Source: an uncultured Prevotella sp.
GTDB lineage: Bacteria > Bacteroidota > Bacteroidia > Bacteroidales > Bacteroidaceae
Length of the DNA: 8,471 nucleotides
Reading direction: 5' to 3'
Assembly: GCA_938018155.1 (NCBI GenBank)
Contig: CALIIG010000123.1
Coordinates: forward strand, 1 to 8,471
Shown here: positions 1 to 6,788 of the stretch, piece after piece
Numbering within the stretch: the first letter of the stretch is position 1
How the letters are laid out: each line of letters begins with the position of its first letter
Notes under the pieces: generated by a model
Told to the model about the DNA's origin: nothing
Databases searched by the model: none
What the model saw: the letters and a program-made list of their open reading frames with translations, nothing else
Translations under genes and position numbers: made by a program

Positions 1-41
1 TGTATGTTGCTATCAGTTGGTTGTGAAGGTCGAAACGCGGC

Positions 42-1247
42 TTATAAGCCACATTTCTTGCGAATATCTTTGGGTACGGCGTTTTTATTGACCATGAAGT
101 CCATAGTATTTGCAATGATAAAATTCTTTGTCATATACCATATACCTTTGTATTCGCCGGTCTCTCCCCATGAGTTTTTCACCATGTAATATTCCTTACC
201 TTTCTGGTCTTTCGCAATACCGAAGATAACCATACCGTGGTCATCGGTGAGCTCCCAGTTGTCGAAGCGCTCCTGTCGCTGCTTCTGGGTAGGCGCTATC
301 TCGGGTACGTTGACGCCGAGCGAATCGACGATGTTCTTCTTCTCAGCCTTGCTGAGCTTGAGCCAGCGTGCCATGTCGCTGCCTTCAAGGCTCTGAATCT
401 TCTTCGTATCACACATATAGGCCAGTCCGTCGCGTGTGAATCCGTCTTCCGAAACGTCGCCGCCCCAGGCCACTGTGTAGCCATTCATGATGGCATTGTC
501 AATGATTTTGCCGAGGTCGTCGATGGGAACGTTCCATGATAGCGGGAATCGCCAGTTGTCCTGCACCTCTACGGCAAAGCGTGTCCAGAAGGGATGATGG
601 GTATATGACGTAAAGGTAATGTAGTTGTTCCAGTCAAGACCCAGGCTTGCTGCGAAAGTTTTCGGGGTATATGTCTTGCCCTGGTAAACGAAACTATCGG
701 GGCATTTGCCGAGGTATGCGTCAAGAATGCCCTGCAATCCCTTTTGCCAGGCGGGTGTAAGCTTTTTGGAATTGCTTTTCGCGATGGCCTCGACGTAAGG
801 AGTGAGCACGCTGAAGAACTCGTTAAAATTGTTCAGTGAGTCGCCGTAAAGACTGCCGGGGAAAGGCATTGCGTCTTCAGGGCAAATGCCATAATGCTGT
901 ATGCAGTGCAGAACATCGTAGGCACTTCCGCCCTGTGCAAACTGACAGTCGCCGTGAAAACGCACTACTTGTACGGCCCTGTCCATGTAAGTTTTGTTCG
1001 CTACAAAGCTTTCGCACAGGTCATAAGTCTTACCGGTAGCCTTAAGTATTTCGGCTTCGAAGAAACTTAACGTAGAATAGTCCCAGCAAGTACCCGAGCG
1101 GTTCTGGTTCTTAATACTGGTAATGGGGTTCTCTTTTACAACGGTAAAGACCGGTTTGTTGGGGCTTTCCTTCTTCTTGTCATGAGTAGCCGCACCCGCA
1201 CTCATTGCAAAAACGGCAAGAAGAGCCAGCAAAATAGTTTTCTTCAT
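42..1247 (-). CDS. Secreted C1-family (papain-fold, aminopeptidase C / bleomycin hydrolase-like) cysteine peptidase
   Basis: The 401-residue protein starts with a signal peptide: MKK, a hydrophobic stretch at about residues 4-17, and a likely cleavage near 19-20 after AGA. It is therefore probably exported to the periplasm or beyond. The catalytic set of clan CA family C1 is complete: oxyanion-hole Gln48 and nucleophile Cys54 in QNRSGTCW, His337 in DDHGM, and Asn358 in KNSWGE. Length and layout fit the C1B group (bleomycin hydrolase / PepC, about 400-450 aa) better than short papains, and the large insertion between Cys and His (about 100-330) agrees. The residues after the nucleophile are CWDYS rather than the common CWSFS, which may be subgroup-specific. 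It lies 91 nt downstream of the Xaa-Pro aminopeptidase gene on the same strand, so a shared role in peptide use is plausible. Exact specificity (aminopeptidase or endopeptidase) cannot be read from the sequence. Confidence 0.9.
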   Translation of the reverse strand: MKKTILLALLAVFAMSAGAATHDKKKESPNKPVFTVVKENPITSIKNQNRSGTCWDYSTLSFFEAEILKATGKTYDLCESFVANKTYMDRAVQVVRFHGDCQFAQGGSAYDVLHCIQHYGICPEDAMPFPGSLYGDSLNNFNEFFSVLTPYVEAIAKSNSKKLTPAWQKGLQGILDAYLGKCPDSFVYQGKTYTPKTFAASLGLDWNNYITFTSYTHHPFWTRFAVEVQDNWRFPLSWNVPIDDLGKIIDNAIMNGYTVAWGGDVSEDGFTRDGLAYMCDTKKIQSLEGSDMARWLKLSKAEKKNIVDSLGVNVPEIAPTQKQRQERFDNWELTDDHGMVIFGIAKDQKGKEYYMVKNSWGETGEYKGIWYMTKNFIIANTMDFMVNKNAVPKDIRKKCGL

Positions 1248-1270
1248 GTGTTTGTTGATGTTTGTTTATA

Positions 1271-1304
1271 GGCAGAGATAAAGACAATTGGCCTTATCTC
1301 TGCC
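1271..1304 (-). terminator. 11-bp perfect inverted repeat between two co-directional peptidase genes (possible terminator or leader hairpin)
   Basis: The arms 1271-1281 (GGCAGAGATAA) and 1294-1304 (TTATCTCTGCC) are perfectly complementary around a 12-nt loop. Read on the minus strand, the hairpin lies about 35 nt after the aminopeptidase stop and about 24 nt before the C1 peptidase ATG. No T-run follows it on either strand, so it is not a canonical intrinsic terminator. It could instead be a 3'-end stabiliser for the upstream message or a 5'-leader structure for the downstream one. No clear TAnnTTTG promoter box was found in this gap, so the C1 gene's own promoter is unresolved. Confidence 0.4.
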
Positions 1305-1338
1305 GGTTATTGTGATTTAACAAATTACAATTGGTTGT

Positions 1339-2739
1339 TTAGTTGTTGGCCATATAGGCCTCAACGTCTTTGGGATGATAGGGTATGCGGTCCTTGCCTA
1401 TGAAGCGGCAGCCGTCCCTTGTAATCAGTACATCGTCCTCAATACGTATACCGCCAAAGTTTTTATAGGTTTCAATCTTATCAAAATTAAGAAATTCCCT
1501 GCAATGTCCGCGTGCTTTCCAGTCGTCAATTAAATCGGGAATGAAGTAGATTCCCGGCTCATCGGTAACTACAAAACCCTCCTCAAGCCGACGCCCCATG
1601 CGCAGAGCGTTGGTGCCAAACTGCTTAAGATTGGGGCGCGTTTCGTCGTCAAAGCCCACGTTTATCTGGCCTAAGTTTTCCATATCATGCACATCCATGC
1701 CCATCATATGGCCTAAACCGTGAGGCAAAAACAGAGCATGAGCTCCGGCCTTTACAGCCTCATCGGTGTCGCCTTTCGTCAGTCCCAGTTCCTTTAAACG
1801 GTCAAACATCAGGCGGCAAACGTCGAAATGAACATCCATATACTTCACGCCGGGTCGGGCAACCTGTAGTGTATGGTCGTGGCATGCTTCGACAATCGAG
1901 TATATTTCAAGCTGTTTTTGGGTAAATTTACCGTTTACAGGGTAGGTTCGTGTGTTGTCAGAGCAATAGTGTTCCATCGTTTCGGCACCGGCATCACATA
2001 GTGCAAGCCTGCCGCTTTCGAGAATATTCATTGACGGATTGCCGTGCATGATTTCGCCATGCTGTGAGAAAATGGTTGGGAAACTTACCATTGAGCCGAA
2101 CGAATGCGCCGTGCCGTCAATCAGTCCACCTACATATTTTTCGGTCAATCCCGGCTTTGTGGCGCGCATTCCCGTTGTGTGCATCTTGTAACCAATGACT
2201 GCAGCCCGCTCCAGTTCGTCTATTTCTTCAGCCGTTTTCGTTGAGCGCATCTTCACAACAGCCTTGATAAGCTCCATCGATGCGCTTTCCTTTTGCTGGC
2301 TTGGGTGAATACCGAGCAAATCAAACAGCTGTATTTGTATATCGGCACGGTAAGGAGGCAGGAAGTGTATGGGCCTTTGCGCACGCAAAGCATCGTTGCA
2401 AATGGTTTTCAAAGCCTTCATAGGAGCCGTGTTTGCCACGCCAACCTGGTCGGCCATATCGTGTACACTGTCAACCGAACCGTACCAAACGATGTCCTCT
2501 ATGTCAATATCGTCGCCAATAAGAGCCTCTTTATCGTTGTCGATATCGATTATTCCGACAAGCCCGTCGCGCTGTTGGCCGAAGTAATAAAGGAATGAAG
2601 AATCTTGCCTGAAAGGGTAATACGCATTGGCTGGAAAGTTAGCCGGTGATTCATTATTGCCAAAAAGAATAATGATGCCGCTTTTAACGAGTTTCTTTAA
2701 CTGCGTTCTGCGGTCAATATAAGTCTGTTTACTAAACAT
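1339..2739 (-). CDS. pepP: Xaa-Pro aminopeptidase (aminopeptidase P, M24B metallopeptidase)
   Basis: This enzyme removes an N-terminal residue preceding proline and is expected to be cytosolic; no signal peptide is seen. The 466-aa protein has an N-terminal creatinase/AMP-N domain (about 1-165) and a C-terminal pita-bread M24 domain. All five metal ligands are present: Asp249 (CDAGAE), Asp261 (SDNTRT), His344 (second His of PHGLGH), Glu394 (TDEPGIY) and Glu434 (RIEDD). The catalytic histidines His340 and His351 (DVHD) are also present. The frame is open up to 2838, but that extension would cross the promoter and run into the divergent patatin gene. The ATG at 2739 (MFSKQTY) is about 23 nt from a TAnnTTTG box on the same strand and follows an A-rich leader, so I chose it. 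At 466 aa it is slightly longer than the roughly 440-aa E. coli PepP. It may share a transcript with the downstream C1 peptidase. Confidence 0.92.
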   Translation of the reverse strand: MFSKQTYIDRRTQLKKLVKSGIIILFGNNESPANFPANAYYPFRQDSSFLYYFGQQRDGLVGIIDIDNDKEALIGDDIDIEDIVWYGSVDSVHDMADQVGVANTAPMKALKTICNDALRAQRPIHFLPPYRADIQIQLFDLLGIHPSQQKESASMELIKAVVKMRSTKTAEEIDELERAAVIGYKMHTTGMRATKPGLTEKYVGGLIDGTAHSFGSMVSFPTIFSQHGEIMHGNPSMNILESGRLALCDAGAETMEHYCSDNTRTYPVNGKFTQKQLEIYSIVEACHDHTLQVARPGVKYMDVHFDVCRLMFDRLKELGLTKGDTDEAVKAGAHALFLPHGLGHMMGMDVHDMENLGQINVGFDDETRPNLKQFGTNALRMGRRLEEGFVVTDEPGIYFIPDLIDDWKARGHCREFLNFDKIETYKNFGGIRIEDDVLITRDGCRFIGKDRIPYHPKDVEAYMANN

Positions 2740-2762
2740 AAAAAAATCAGTTAACTTCGACG

Positions 2763-2770
2763 CAAAGGTA
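2763..2770 (-). promoter_or_regulatory. Bacteroidota-type -7 box for the aminopeptidase P gene
   Basis: The minus strand reads TACCTTTG, a full match to the TAnnTTTG consensus of the Bacteroidota primary sigma factor. It lies 23 nt before the pepP ATG, which predicts a leader of about 15-20 nt. No good TTTG -33 element is visible at the usual 19-20 nt spacing, which is common for these promoters. The box supports the 2739 start over the upstream open-frame start. Confidence 0.65.
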
Positions 2771-2792
2771 CGAAAATGTCGGTTTAAAGTGT

Positions 2793-2800
2793 TATCTTTG
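2793..2800 (+). promoter_or_regulatory. Bacteroidota-type -7 box for the patatin-like gene
   Basis: The plus strand reads TATCTTTG, a full match to TAnnTTTG, ending 21 nt before the patatin ATG at 2822. This predicts a short A/T-rich leader. It faces away from the pepP box with only 22 bp between them, so the two polymerase footprints must overlap. No convincing -33 TTTG is seen. The box excludes the in-frame start at 2789, which lies upstream of it. Confidence 0.65.
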
Positions 2801-2821
2801 CAAGCAAAATTAACTATTTCT

Positions 2822-3679
2822 ATGCAATTTGATAGCAAAACGGGTCTTGTACTTGAAGGTGGAGGAATGCGCGGTGTGTTTACGAGCGGTGTGCTCGACG
2901 CCTTTATGAAGTACCGTTTGTATTTTAATTATGTTGTCGCGGTGTCGGCAGGAGCCTGCAATGGCATGAGTTATATTTCGCGCCAACCCCGTAGAGCACG
3001 AATTGCTAACATTGATTATGTGGCCCAATACGATTATGTAGGAATAAAAAACCTGGTTACTCAGGGTTGCATTTTTGACCAGGACTTGCTGTATAACCGC
3101 TATCAGAACGAGCTTATACCCTTTGATTACGACGAGTTTTTTAAGCATTCGGCAGGCTTTGAAATGGTAACCACCAACTGTAATACGGGCAAGGCCGAAT
3201 ATCTTACCGAAACAAGTAACCGCCAGCGCGCTTGTGACATAGCACGAGCATCCAGCAGTTTGCCGTTCTTAAGCAAAATAACGTGGATTGATAACGTCCC
3301 TATGCTTGACGGAGGCATAGTTGATTCCATTCCCGTTATGCGTGCAATGGAAACCGGGCACGCTACAAATGTGGTTATTTCTACACGTAATTATGGCTAC
3401 CGTGAATCGGGAACCGATCGTAAAATTCCTTATTTTATCTATAAAAACTATCCTCGTCTGCGCGTTGCACTGAGCCATCGTATAGAACTTTACAACACAC
3501 AGTTGCAACTGATTGAGGATTTAGAGCGCGCCGATAAAATTATATGTATTCGCCCGCAAAGGCCAATGGAGGTTCGACGCATAGATAATGATCTTTCAAA
3601 ATTGGAAGCATTGTATGAAGAAGGCTTCCAATTGGGTGAGCAATTCTGTCGTACTCATACTGTAAATACAAAAAAATAA
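2822..3679 (+). CDS. Patatin-like phospholipase (YjjU-type serine lipid acyl hydrolase)
   Basis: The 285-residue protein has the three patatin landmarks. The glycine-rich oxyanion loop EGGGMRG is at 12-18. The nucleophile elbow AVSAGA is at 40-45, with Ser42. The DGG motif is at 163-165, with Asp163 as the second member of the Ser-Asp dyad. The length and the spacing of about 120 residues between Ser and Asp fit the bacterial YjjU-like group, which cleaves acyl ester bonds of phospholipids or related lipids; the natural substrate is unknown. The first glycine of the G-x-S-x-G elbow is alanine here. No signal peptide is seen, so the protein is probably cytosolic or peripheral at the inner membrane. 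The C-terminal third (about 195-285) is basic and helical, with several Arg/Lys-rich stretches. The start at 2822 is set by the promoter box just upstream. The gene stands alone, divergent from pepP and convergent with trmD. Confidence 0.9.
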   Translation: MQFDSKTGLVLEGGGMRGVFTSGVLDAFMKYRLYFNYVVAVSAGACNGMSYISRQPRRARIANIDYVAQYDYVGIKNLVTQGCIFDQDLLYNRYQNELIPFDYDEFFKHSAGFEMVTTNCNTGKAEYLTETSNRQRACDIARASSSLPFLSKITWIDNVPMLDGGIVDSIPVMRAMETGHATNVVISTRNYGYRESGTDRKIPYFIYKNYPRLRVALSHRIELYNTQLQLIEDLERADKIICIRPQRPMEVRRIDNDLSKLEALYEEGFQLGEQFCRTHTVNTKK

Positions 3680-3715
3680 TTACGCTTTACCATAATGAAG
3701 TGTAGTCTTAAGCGA

Positions 3716-3735
3716 GTATTTCATGTAGTGAATAC
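3716..3735. repeat. Short imperfect inverted repeat in the convergent intergenic region
   Basis: GTATTTCA and TGAATAC flank a 5-nt loop and pair over 7 bp with one bulged T. It lies 36 nt past the patatin stop. No T-run follows in either direction, so a terminator role for the patatin transcript is weak. It is the first of several inverted repeats in this gap. Confidence 0.35.
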
Positions 3736-3747
3736 GGAAAAATAAAA

Positions 3748-3774
3748 TTGCCCTACCATAGTAAGGCAGGGCAA
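3748..3774 (-). terminator. Likely intrinsic terminator of the trmD transcript
   Basis: Arms 3748-3757 (TTGCCCTACC) and 3765-3774 (GGCAGGGCAA) form a GC-rich stem: 7 bp, a single A/C mismatch, then 2 bp closing a 7-nt loop. On the minus strand the stem is followed at once by TTTTATTTTTCC (3747-3736), a good uridine tract. This orientation would stop transcripts coming from trmD, about 75 nt past its stop codon. On the plus strand the trailing sequence is A-rich, so it is less likely to end the patatin message. Confidence 0.65.
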
Positions 3775-3780
3775 AAATAA

Positions 3781-3825
3781 GTTTTAGGCAATTGCTAAAA
3801 CAGTATTTTCAATTCTGTTTTAAGC
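3781..3825. repeat. Two overlapping, mutually exclusive inverted repeats
   Basis: The first pairs GTTTTAG (3781-3787) with CTAAAAC (3795-3801) around a 7-nt loop. The second pairs TAAAACAG (3796-3803) with CTGTTTTA (3815-3822), and can add two more pairs (3794-3795 with 3824-3825) across one bulged base. The segment 3796-3801 belongs to both stems, so only one can form at a time. They lie between the trmD stop codon and the putative trmD terminator. Their role is unknown; they may simply be 3'-end structure. Confidence 0.45.
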
Positions 3826-3849
3826 TATTATCTCTTTAGCATTAAGTTT

Positions 3850-4527
3850 TTATTTCTTTAATAAATCGGGCCTGAGGCGTTGTGTTCGTTCCATGGCTTG
3901 GTCCATTTCCCATTGTTTTATCCTGGCTTCGTTGCCGCTAAGCAGAATCTCCGGCACCGTCCACCCCTTGTAATTAGCAGGCCGGGTGTAGATGGGAGCG
4001 GCCAAAAGGTCGTCTTGAAAGCAATCAGAAAGTGCGCTCTGATCATCGCTAATTGCTCCCGGAATAAGCCTAACGACAGCGTCAGTAATCAATGCAGCTG
4101 CCAGCTCTCCACCAGTAAGCACGAAGTCGCCCACGCTAATCTCACGTGTAATCATATGGTCGCGCACGCGCTGATCAATGCCTTTGTAATGTCCGCACAA
4201 AATAATGAGATTGCCTTGCAAGCTCATTTCATTGGCCATTCTTTGGTCAAACTTCTCTCCGTCGGGCGAAACGTAGATCACATCATCGTAGTTTCGTTCG
4301 GCCTTCAGCGCAGAAATACAACGGTCTATCGGCTCACACTGCATCACCATACCAGCAAATCCGCCATAGGGATAATCGTCAACACGTCGCCATTTATCCA
4401 ATGTGTAATCGCGTAAATTATGTAAATGTATTTCAACAAGCCCCTTTTTTCGGGCACGTGCTATAATACTTTCGTTGACAAAACCCTCTAACATTTCGGG
4501 CAGAACAGTTATAATGTCTATTCTCAT
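3850..4527 (-). CDS. trmD: tRNA (guanine37-N1)-methyltransferase TrmD
   Basis: TrmD transfers a methyl group from S-adenosylmethionine to N1 of G37 next to the anticodon, which prevents +1 frameshifting; it is normally essential. The 225-aa protein shows the family landmarks: PYGGFAGM at 53-60, the trefoil-knot SAM-binding segments LCGHYKGID (110-118) and [12 protein letters not shown] (131-142), Arg153 in RLIPG, and the catalytic Asp172 in FQDDLL before the YTRP motif. The C-terminal LLSGNE carries Asn where many homologues have His. Length is slightly below the E. coli protein (about 255 aa) and usual for Bacteroidota. ATG codons at 4530 and 4527 are adjacent and a TTG lies at 4539; I chose the ATG giving MRIDIITV, the conserved N-terminus. 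Unlike in proteobacteria, it is not beside rpsP, rimM or rplS. Instead it follows the ligase gene by 97 nt on the same strand. Confidence 0.95.
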   Translation of the reverse strand: MRIDIITVLPEMLEGFVNESIIARARKKGLVEIHLHNLRDYTLDKWRRVDDYPYGGFAGMVMQCEPIDRCISALKAERNYDDVIYVSPDGEKFDQRMANEMSLQGNLIILCGHYKGIDQRVRDHMITREISVGDFVLTGGELAAALITDAVVRLIPGAISDDQSALSDCFQDDLLAAPIYTRPANYKGWTVPEILLSGNEARIKQWEMDQAMERTQRLRPDLLKK

Positions 4528-4587
4528 CATTGTCGACAAGTTGTTATTTTTATTGTAAGACAGGCAATTATCGTCTTACTGATACTA

Positions 4588-4619
4588 CAAATTAATAAGT
4601 AAATGCAAACAATTTCAAA
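4588..4619 (-). promoter_or_regulatory. Possible trmD promoter
   Basis: On the minus strand a TTTG (4619-4616) is followed after 20 nt by TTAATTTG (4595-4588). This resembles the Bacteroidota -33 TTTG / -7 TAnnTTTG pair, with one mismatch in the -7 box. It lies in the 97-nt gap after the ligase stop, about 60 nt before the trmD start. The AT-rich context makes chance matches easy, and read-through from the ligase gene is an alternative. Confidence 0.3.
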
Positions 4620-4624
4620 ATAGT

Positions 4625-6646
4625 TTACTTCTGAAATCGATTGATAAATTCCTCCTCTGAGATGACAGGTATCCCCAATTGTGCTGCTTTCTGGTTCTTT
4701 CCACTGGTTGATGTCACGTCGTTATTGATAAGAAACGACGTTGATTTGCTCACCGACCCCGTCACTTTACCCCCTTCGCTTTCAATGTATGCCTTTAATT
4801 CGTTACGGTTTTTAAATTGAAAAACGTCGCCTGTAACCACAAATGTCAGTCCCTCACAGCGGTTACCCGTGGCGGCTATCGATGTCTCTTTAATGCGTAA
4901 TTGAGGTAAAAGATGGTCAAAAATTTCCTGATTGGCCTTATTTTTAAACCATTTCACAAAGCTTCCAGCCTTTTCAGGCCCGATGCCTGGGATGGTAGCG
5001 AGTATATTTTCTGCTGATGGGGTGAAGAGGTTATTCTGTGAATCAGGCAATGTAACAGCATGATTTTCCGAACCTCTTGCAATATTTGTGAGATCGTTAA
5101 AGCTGTAAGCCGACAACAAACGGGTGCAAACATCCTGTCCGCACAATGGGATAGACAGAGCATAAAGCAATTTTCTGGCTTCGACATCGCGCGCCTTCTC
5201 AACAGATCGTATAATATTGGCAGCCGATTTATCGCCGAATCCCTCCAACTTGCTTATTTGTTGTACGTGTTCTGTAAGTTTAAAGATGTCGGCATACTCC
5301 TTAATCCATCCTAAGTTTATGAACTTGGCAAGCGTCTGTTCTGATATACCGTCAATGTTTACACCCTCTTTTGAAACAAAGCGTGCGAACTTTTTCAGTT
5401 GCTTGGCCGGGCATGTGGGGTTGGTACAATGTAGTGTTTTCGTTCCGCTTGCGGCACTGATGTCCACCTTCGCAGGTGCATTACAAACCGGACAATGGTG
5501 TGGAACAACGAAGTTGCCTATGGTTTTATCAACCCTTATCACTTTCGGGATAATCTTGTTAGCCTTAATCACTTCAATTTTTGTACCCTTGTCGCCTATG
5601 CCTAAGCGTTCACATTCACTGATATTACATAGTGAAGCCCGTTTAACTGTGGTGCCTTCGAGCTCAACTGGCGTAAATATTGCCACTGGCGATATGGTGG
5701 AAACGGCACAGCTCCATTCAATATTCACAAGCTCTGTATGTGCACTTTCGTCTTGCCATTTAAATGCAAAGCCTGCGCGTGTAGCGTGGTGTCCTGTCAC
5801 CGAACCGGTGGAAGCGTATGTCGTATCGTCGTAAACAATGACGAGTCCATCCACTGGATACGGGTTCTTATGGTCGGTAACTCTTTGCGTCCATTGGCTA
5901 ATTACGTTGTCGATATTGGCAAGGGTAGGGTTACTTATTAGCTCATGCTCAACACATCCAAGGCCTGTCTCTTTTAGATAATTCATGCGTGCTCCCCACG
6001 AATTGATGTCGTTGTCGGTATAAACCAGTGTAAACGGAATCCAATTGATATGTCGTTGTGCTACCACGGCAGGGTCTTTGAGCGACAACGAGCCTGATGC
6101 GAGATTGCGAGGGTTGGCATATTCTTCGTCGCTTTCCATGTTAAAGCGTTCAAAATCTTCGTATGAGATAACAGCTTCGCCACGAATAACCAAGTGCCCC
6201 TTGTCCTTAATGGTCGGTGGAATGCCTTTAATAGCCTTGGCAAGATGGGTAATATTGGTGCCCGTATGGCCGTTTCCGCGTGTAACTACCTTTGTAAGGT
6301 GTCCGCCATCATAGGTAACAACAAGCGTCAAACCGTCGAGTTTCCACGACAACCATATCGGGCGGCCTTCAGCCCACTTCACTAAATCTTCGGGCTTTTT
6401 GGTTTTAGCCAGCGACAAAGCCGCAAATTCGTGCTCCTCTTTCTTACCTGTAATATTATCTTCCGAAACCTTATTGGTGGGTGAATCGGGCAGAATTTCT
6501 CCCGTTTCCTGTTCTAAACGCTTCAGCTCATCGAACAAAGCATCCCACTCGTAGTCAGTCATCGCTTCACTATGACCGTTATAATATGCGTCGGATGCCT
6601 TGTTAAGCTTGTCAACCAACAGGCGCATGTGTGCTTTATTGTCCAT
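4625..6646 (-). CDS. ligA: NAD+-dependent DNA ligase, divergent LigA type
   Basis: The enzyme seals 5'-phosphate/3'-OH nicks using NAD+ through a ligase-adenylate intermediate. Domain order over 673 aa is: NAD+-binding Ia domain (about 1-60, with YY at 21-22 and DYEWD at 31-35), nucleotidyltransferase (about 70-305; adenylated Lys102 in KLDG, RGE at 155-157, NPRN at 178-181, DGLV at 266-269, FKW at 295-297), OB fold (about 306-380), four-Cys zinc finger (Cys385, 388, 407, 412), helix-hairpin-helix region (about 430-590) and BRCT (about 595-673). All core catalytic motifs are present, so it should be active. Several features depart from standard LigA. The OB-fold VGRTG motif is replaced (CAVST, 313-317). 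The KANKIIPKV segment (361-369) replaces the usual gly-rich -GGxIPK-. Residues about 515-550 look like an insertion within the HhH region. These traits recall a divergent LigA group that I associate with Firmicutes. It may be a second ligase beside a canonical LigA elsewhere in the genome. Confidence 0.92.
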   Translation of the reverse strand: MDNKAHMRLLVDKLNKASDAYYNGHSEAMTDYEWDALFDELKRLEQETGEILPDSPTNKVSEDNITGKKEEHEFAALSLAKTKKPEDLVKWAEGRPIWLSWKLDGLTLVVTYDGGHLTKVVTRGNGHTGTNITHLAKAIKGIPPTIKDKGHLVIRGEAVISYEDFERFNMESDEEYANPRNLASGSLSLKDPAVVAQRHINWIPFTLVYTDNDINSWGARMNYLKETGLGCVEHELISNPTLANIDNVISQWTQRVTDHKNPYPVDGLVIVYDDTTYASTGSVTGHHATRAGFAFKWQDESAHTELVNIEWSCAVSTISPVAIFTPVELEGTTVKRASLCNISECERLGIGDKGTKIEVIKANKIIPKVIRVDKTIGNFVVPHHCPVCNAPAKVDISAASGTKTLHCTNPTCPAKQLKKFARFVSKEGVNIDGISEQTLAKFINLGWIKEYADIFKLTEHVQQISKLEGFGDKSAANIIRSVEKARDVEARKLLYALSIPLCGQDVCTRLLSAYSFNDLTNIARGSENHAVTLPDSQNNLFTPSAENILATIPGIGPEKAGSFVKWFKNKANQEIFDHLLPQLRIKETSIAATGNRCEGLTFVVTGDVFQFKNRNELKAYIESEGGKVTGSVSKSTSFLINNDVTSTSGKNQKAAQLGIPVISEEEFINRFQK

Positions 6647-6678
6647 ATTTTGAGCTTGGAAATGGATATAACTTTGTA

Positions 6679-6686
6679 CAAAGATA
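6679..6686 (-). promoter_or_regulatory. Bacteroidota-type -7 box for the ligase gene
   Basis: The minus strand reads TATCTTTG, a full TAnnTTTG match, 32 nt before the ligase ATG at 6646. It predicts a leader of about 25 nt that is AT-rich (ending CAAAATATG). No clear -33 TTTG is present at the usual spacing. This makes the ligase gene the first gene of its transcript, possibly with trmD as the second. Confidence 0.6.
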
Positions 6687-6727
6687 GAAATTTTATTTCA
6701 TCCATAAGGCTTTTCAGGCCTTTTTGT

Positions 6728-6735
6728 TAACTTTG
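6728..6735 (+). promoter_or_regulatory. Bacteroidota-type -7 box for the B3/4-domain gene
   Basis: The plus strand reads TAACTTTG, a full TAnnTTTG match. The predicted transcript start is near 6741-6743. It diverges from the ligase box at 6679-6686, with 41 bp between them. The in-frame ATG at 6750 would leave a leader of only about 8 nt, while the ATG at 6789 gives about 47 nt. Confidence 0.6.
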
Positions 6736-6788
6736 CAACTATATATAAAATGAGGGTAAACACATTGTGTTTGCCTGCTTATGATTTT

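Noticed and set aside
1..41. Possible gene end or terminator at the left edge
   Set aside because: The 41 nt after the C1 peptidase stop show no hairpin and no convincing coding sequence.
2789..2821. N-terminal extension of the patatin frame to 2789
   Set aside because: The start lies upstream of the TATCTTTG promoter box, so it would not be in the transcript.
2740..2838. N-terminal extension of the aminopeptidase P frame to 2838
   Set aside because: It would start within the divergent patatin gene and upstream of the gene's own TACCTTTG box. The extra 33 residues have no family counterpart.
3880..4416. 178-aa plus-strand open frame inside trmD
   Set aside because: It is antisense to conserved TrmD motifs, has no promoter box or plausible domain, and its composition is that of a complementary-strand artefact.
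5217..5834. 205-aa plus-strand open frame inside the ligase gene
   Set aside because: It lies wholly antisense to well-conserved ligase domains and its translation shows no recognisable family features.
6706..6725. Short stem AAGGC/GCCTT followed by T residues, resembling a terminator
   Set aside because: The stem has only 5 bp and lies between two divergent genes, where no transcript needs to end.
6750..6788. 13-residue N-terminal extension of the B3/4 protein
   Set aside because: It would leave a leader of about 8 nt after the -7 box and adds residues not expected for the family. It is not strictly excluded.
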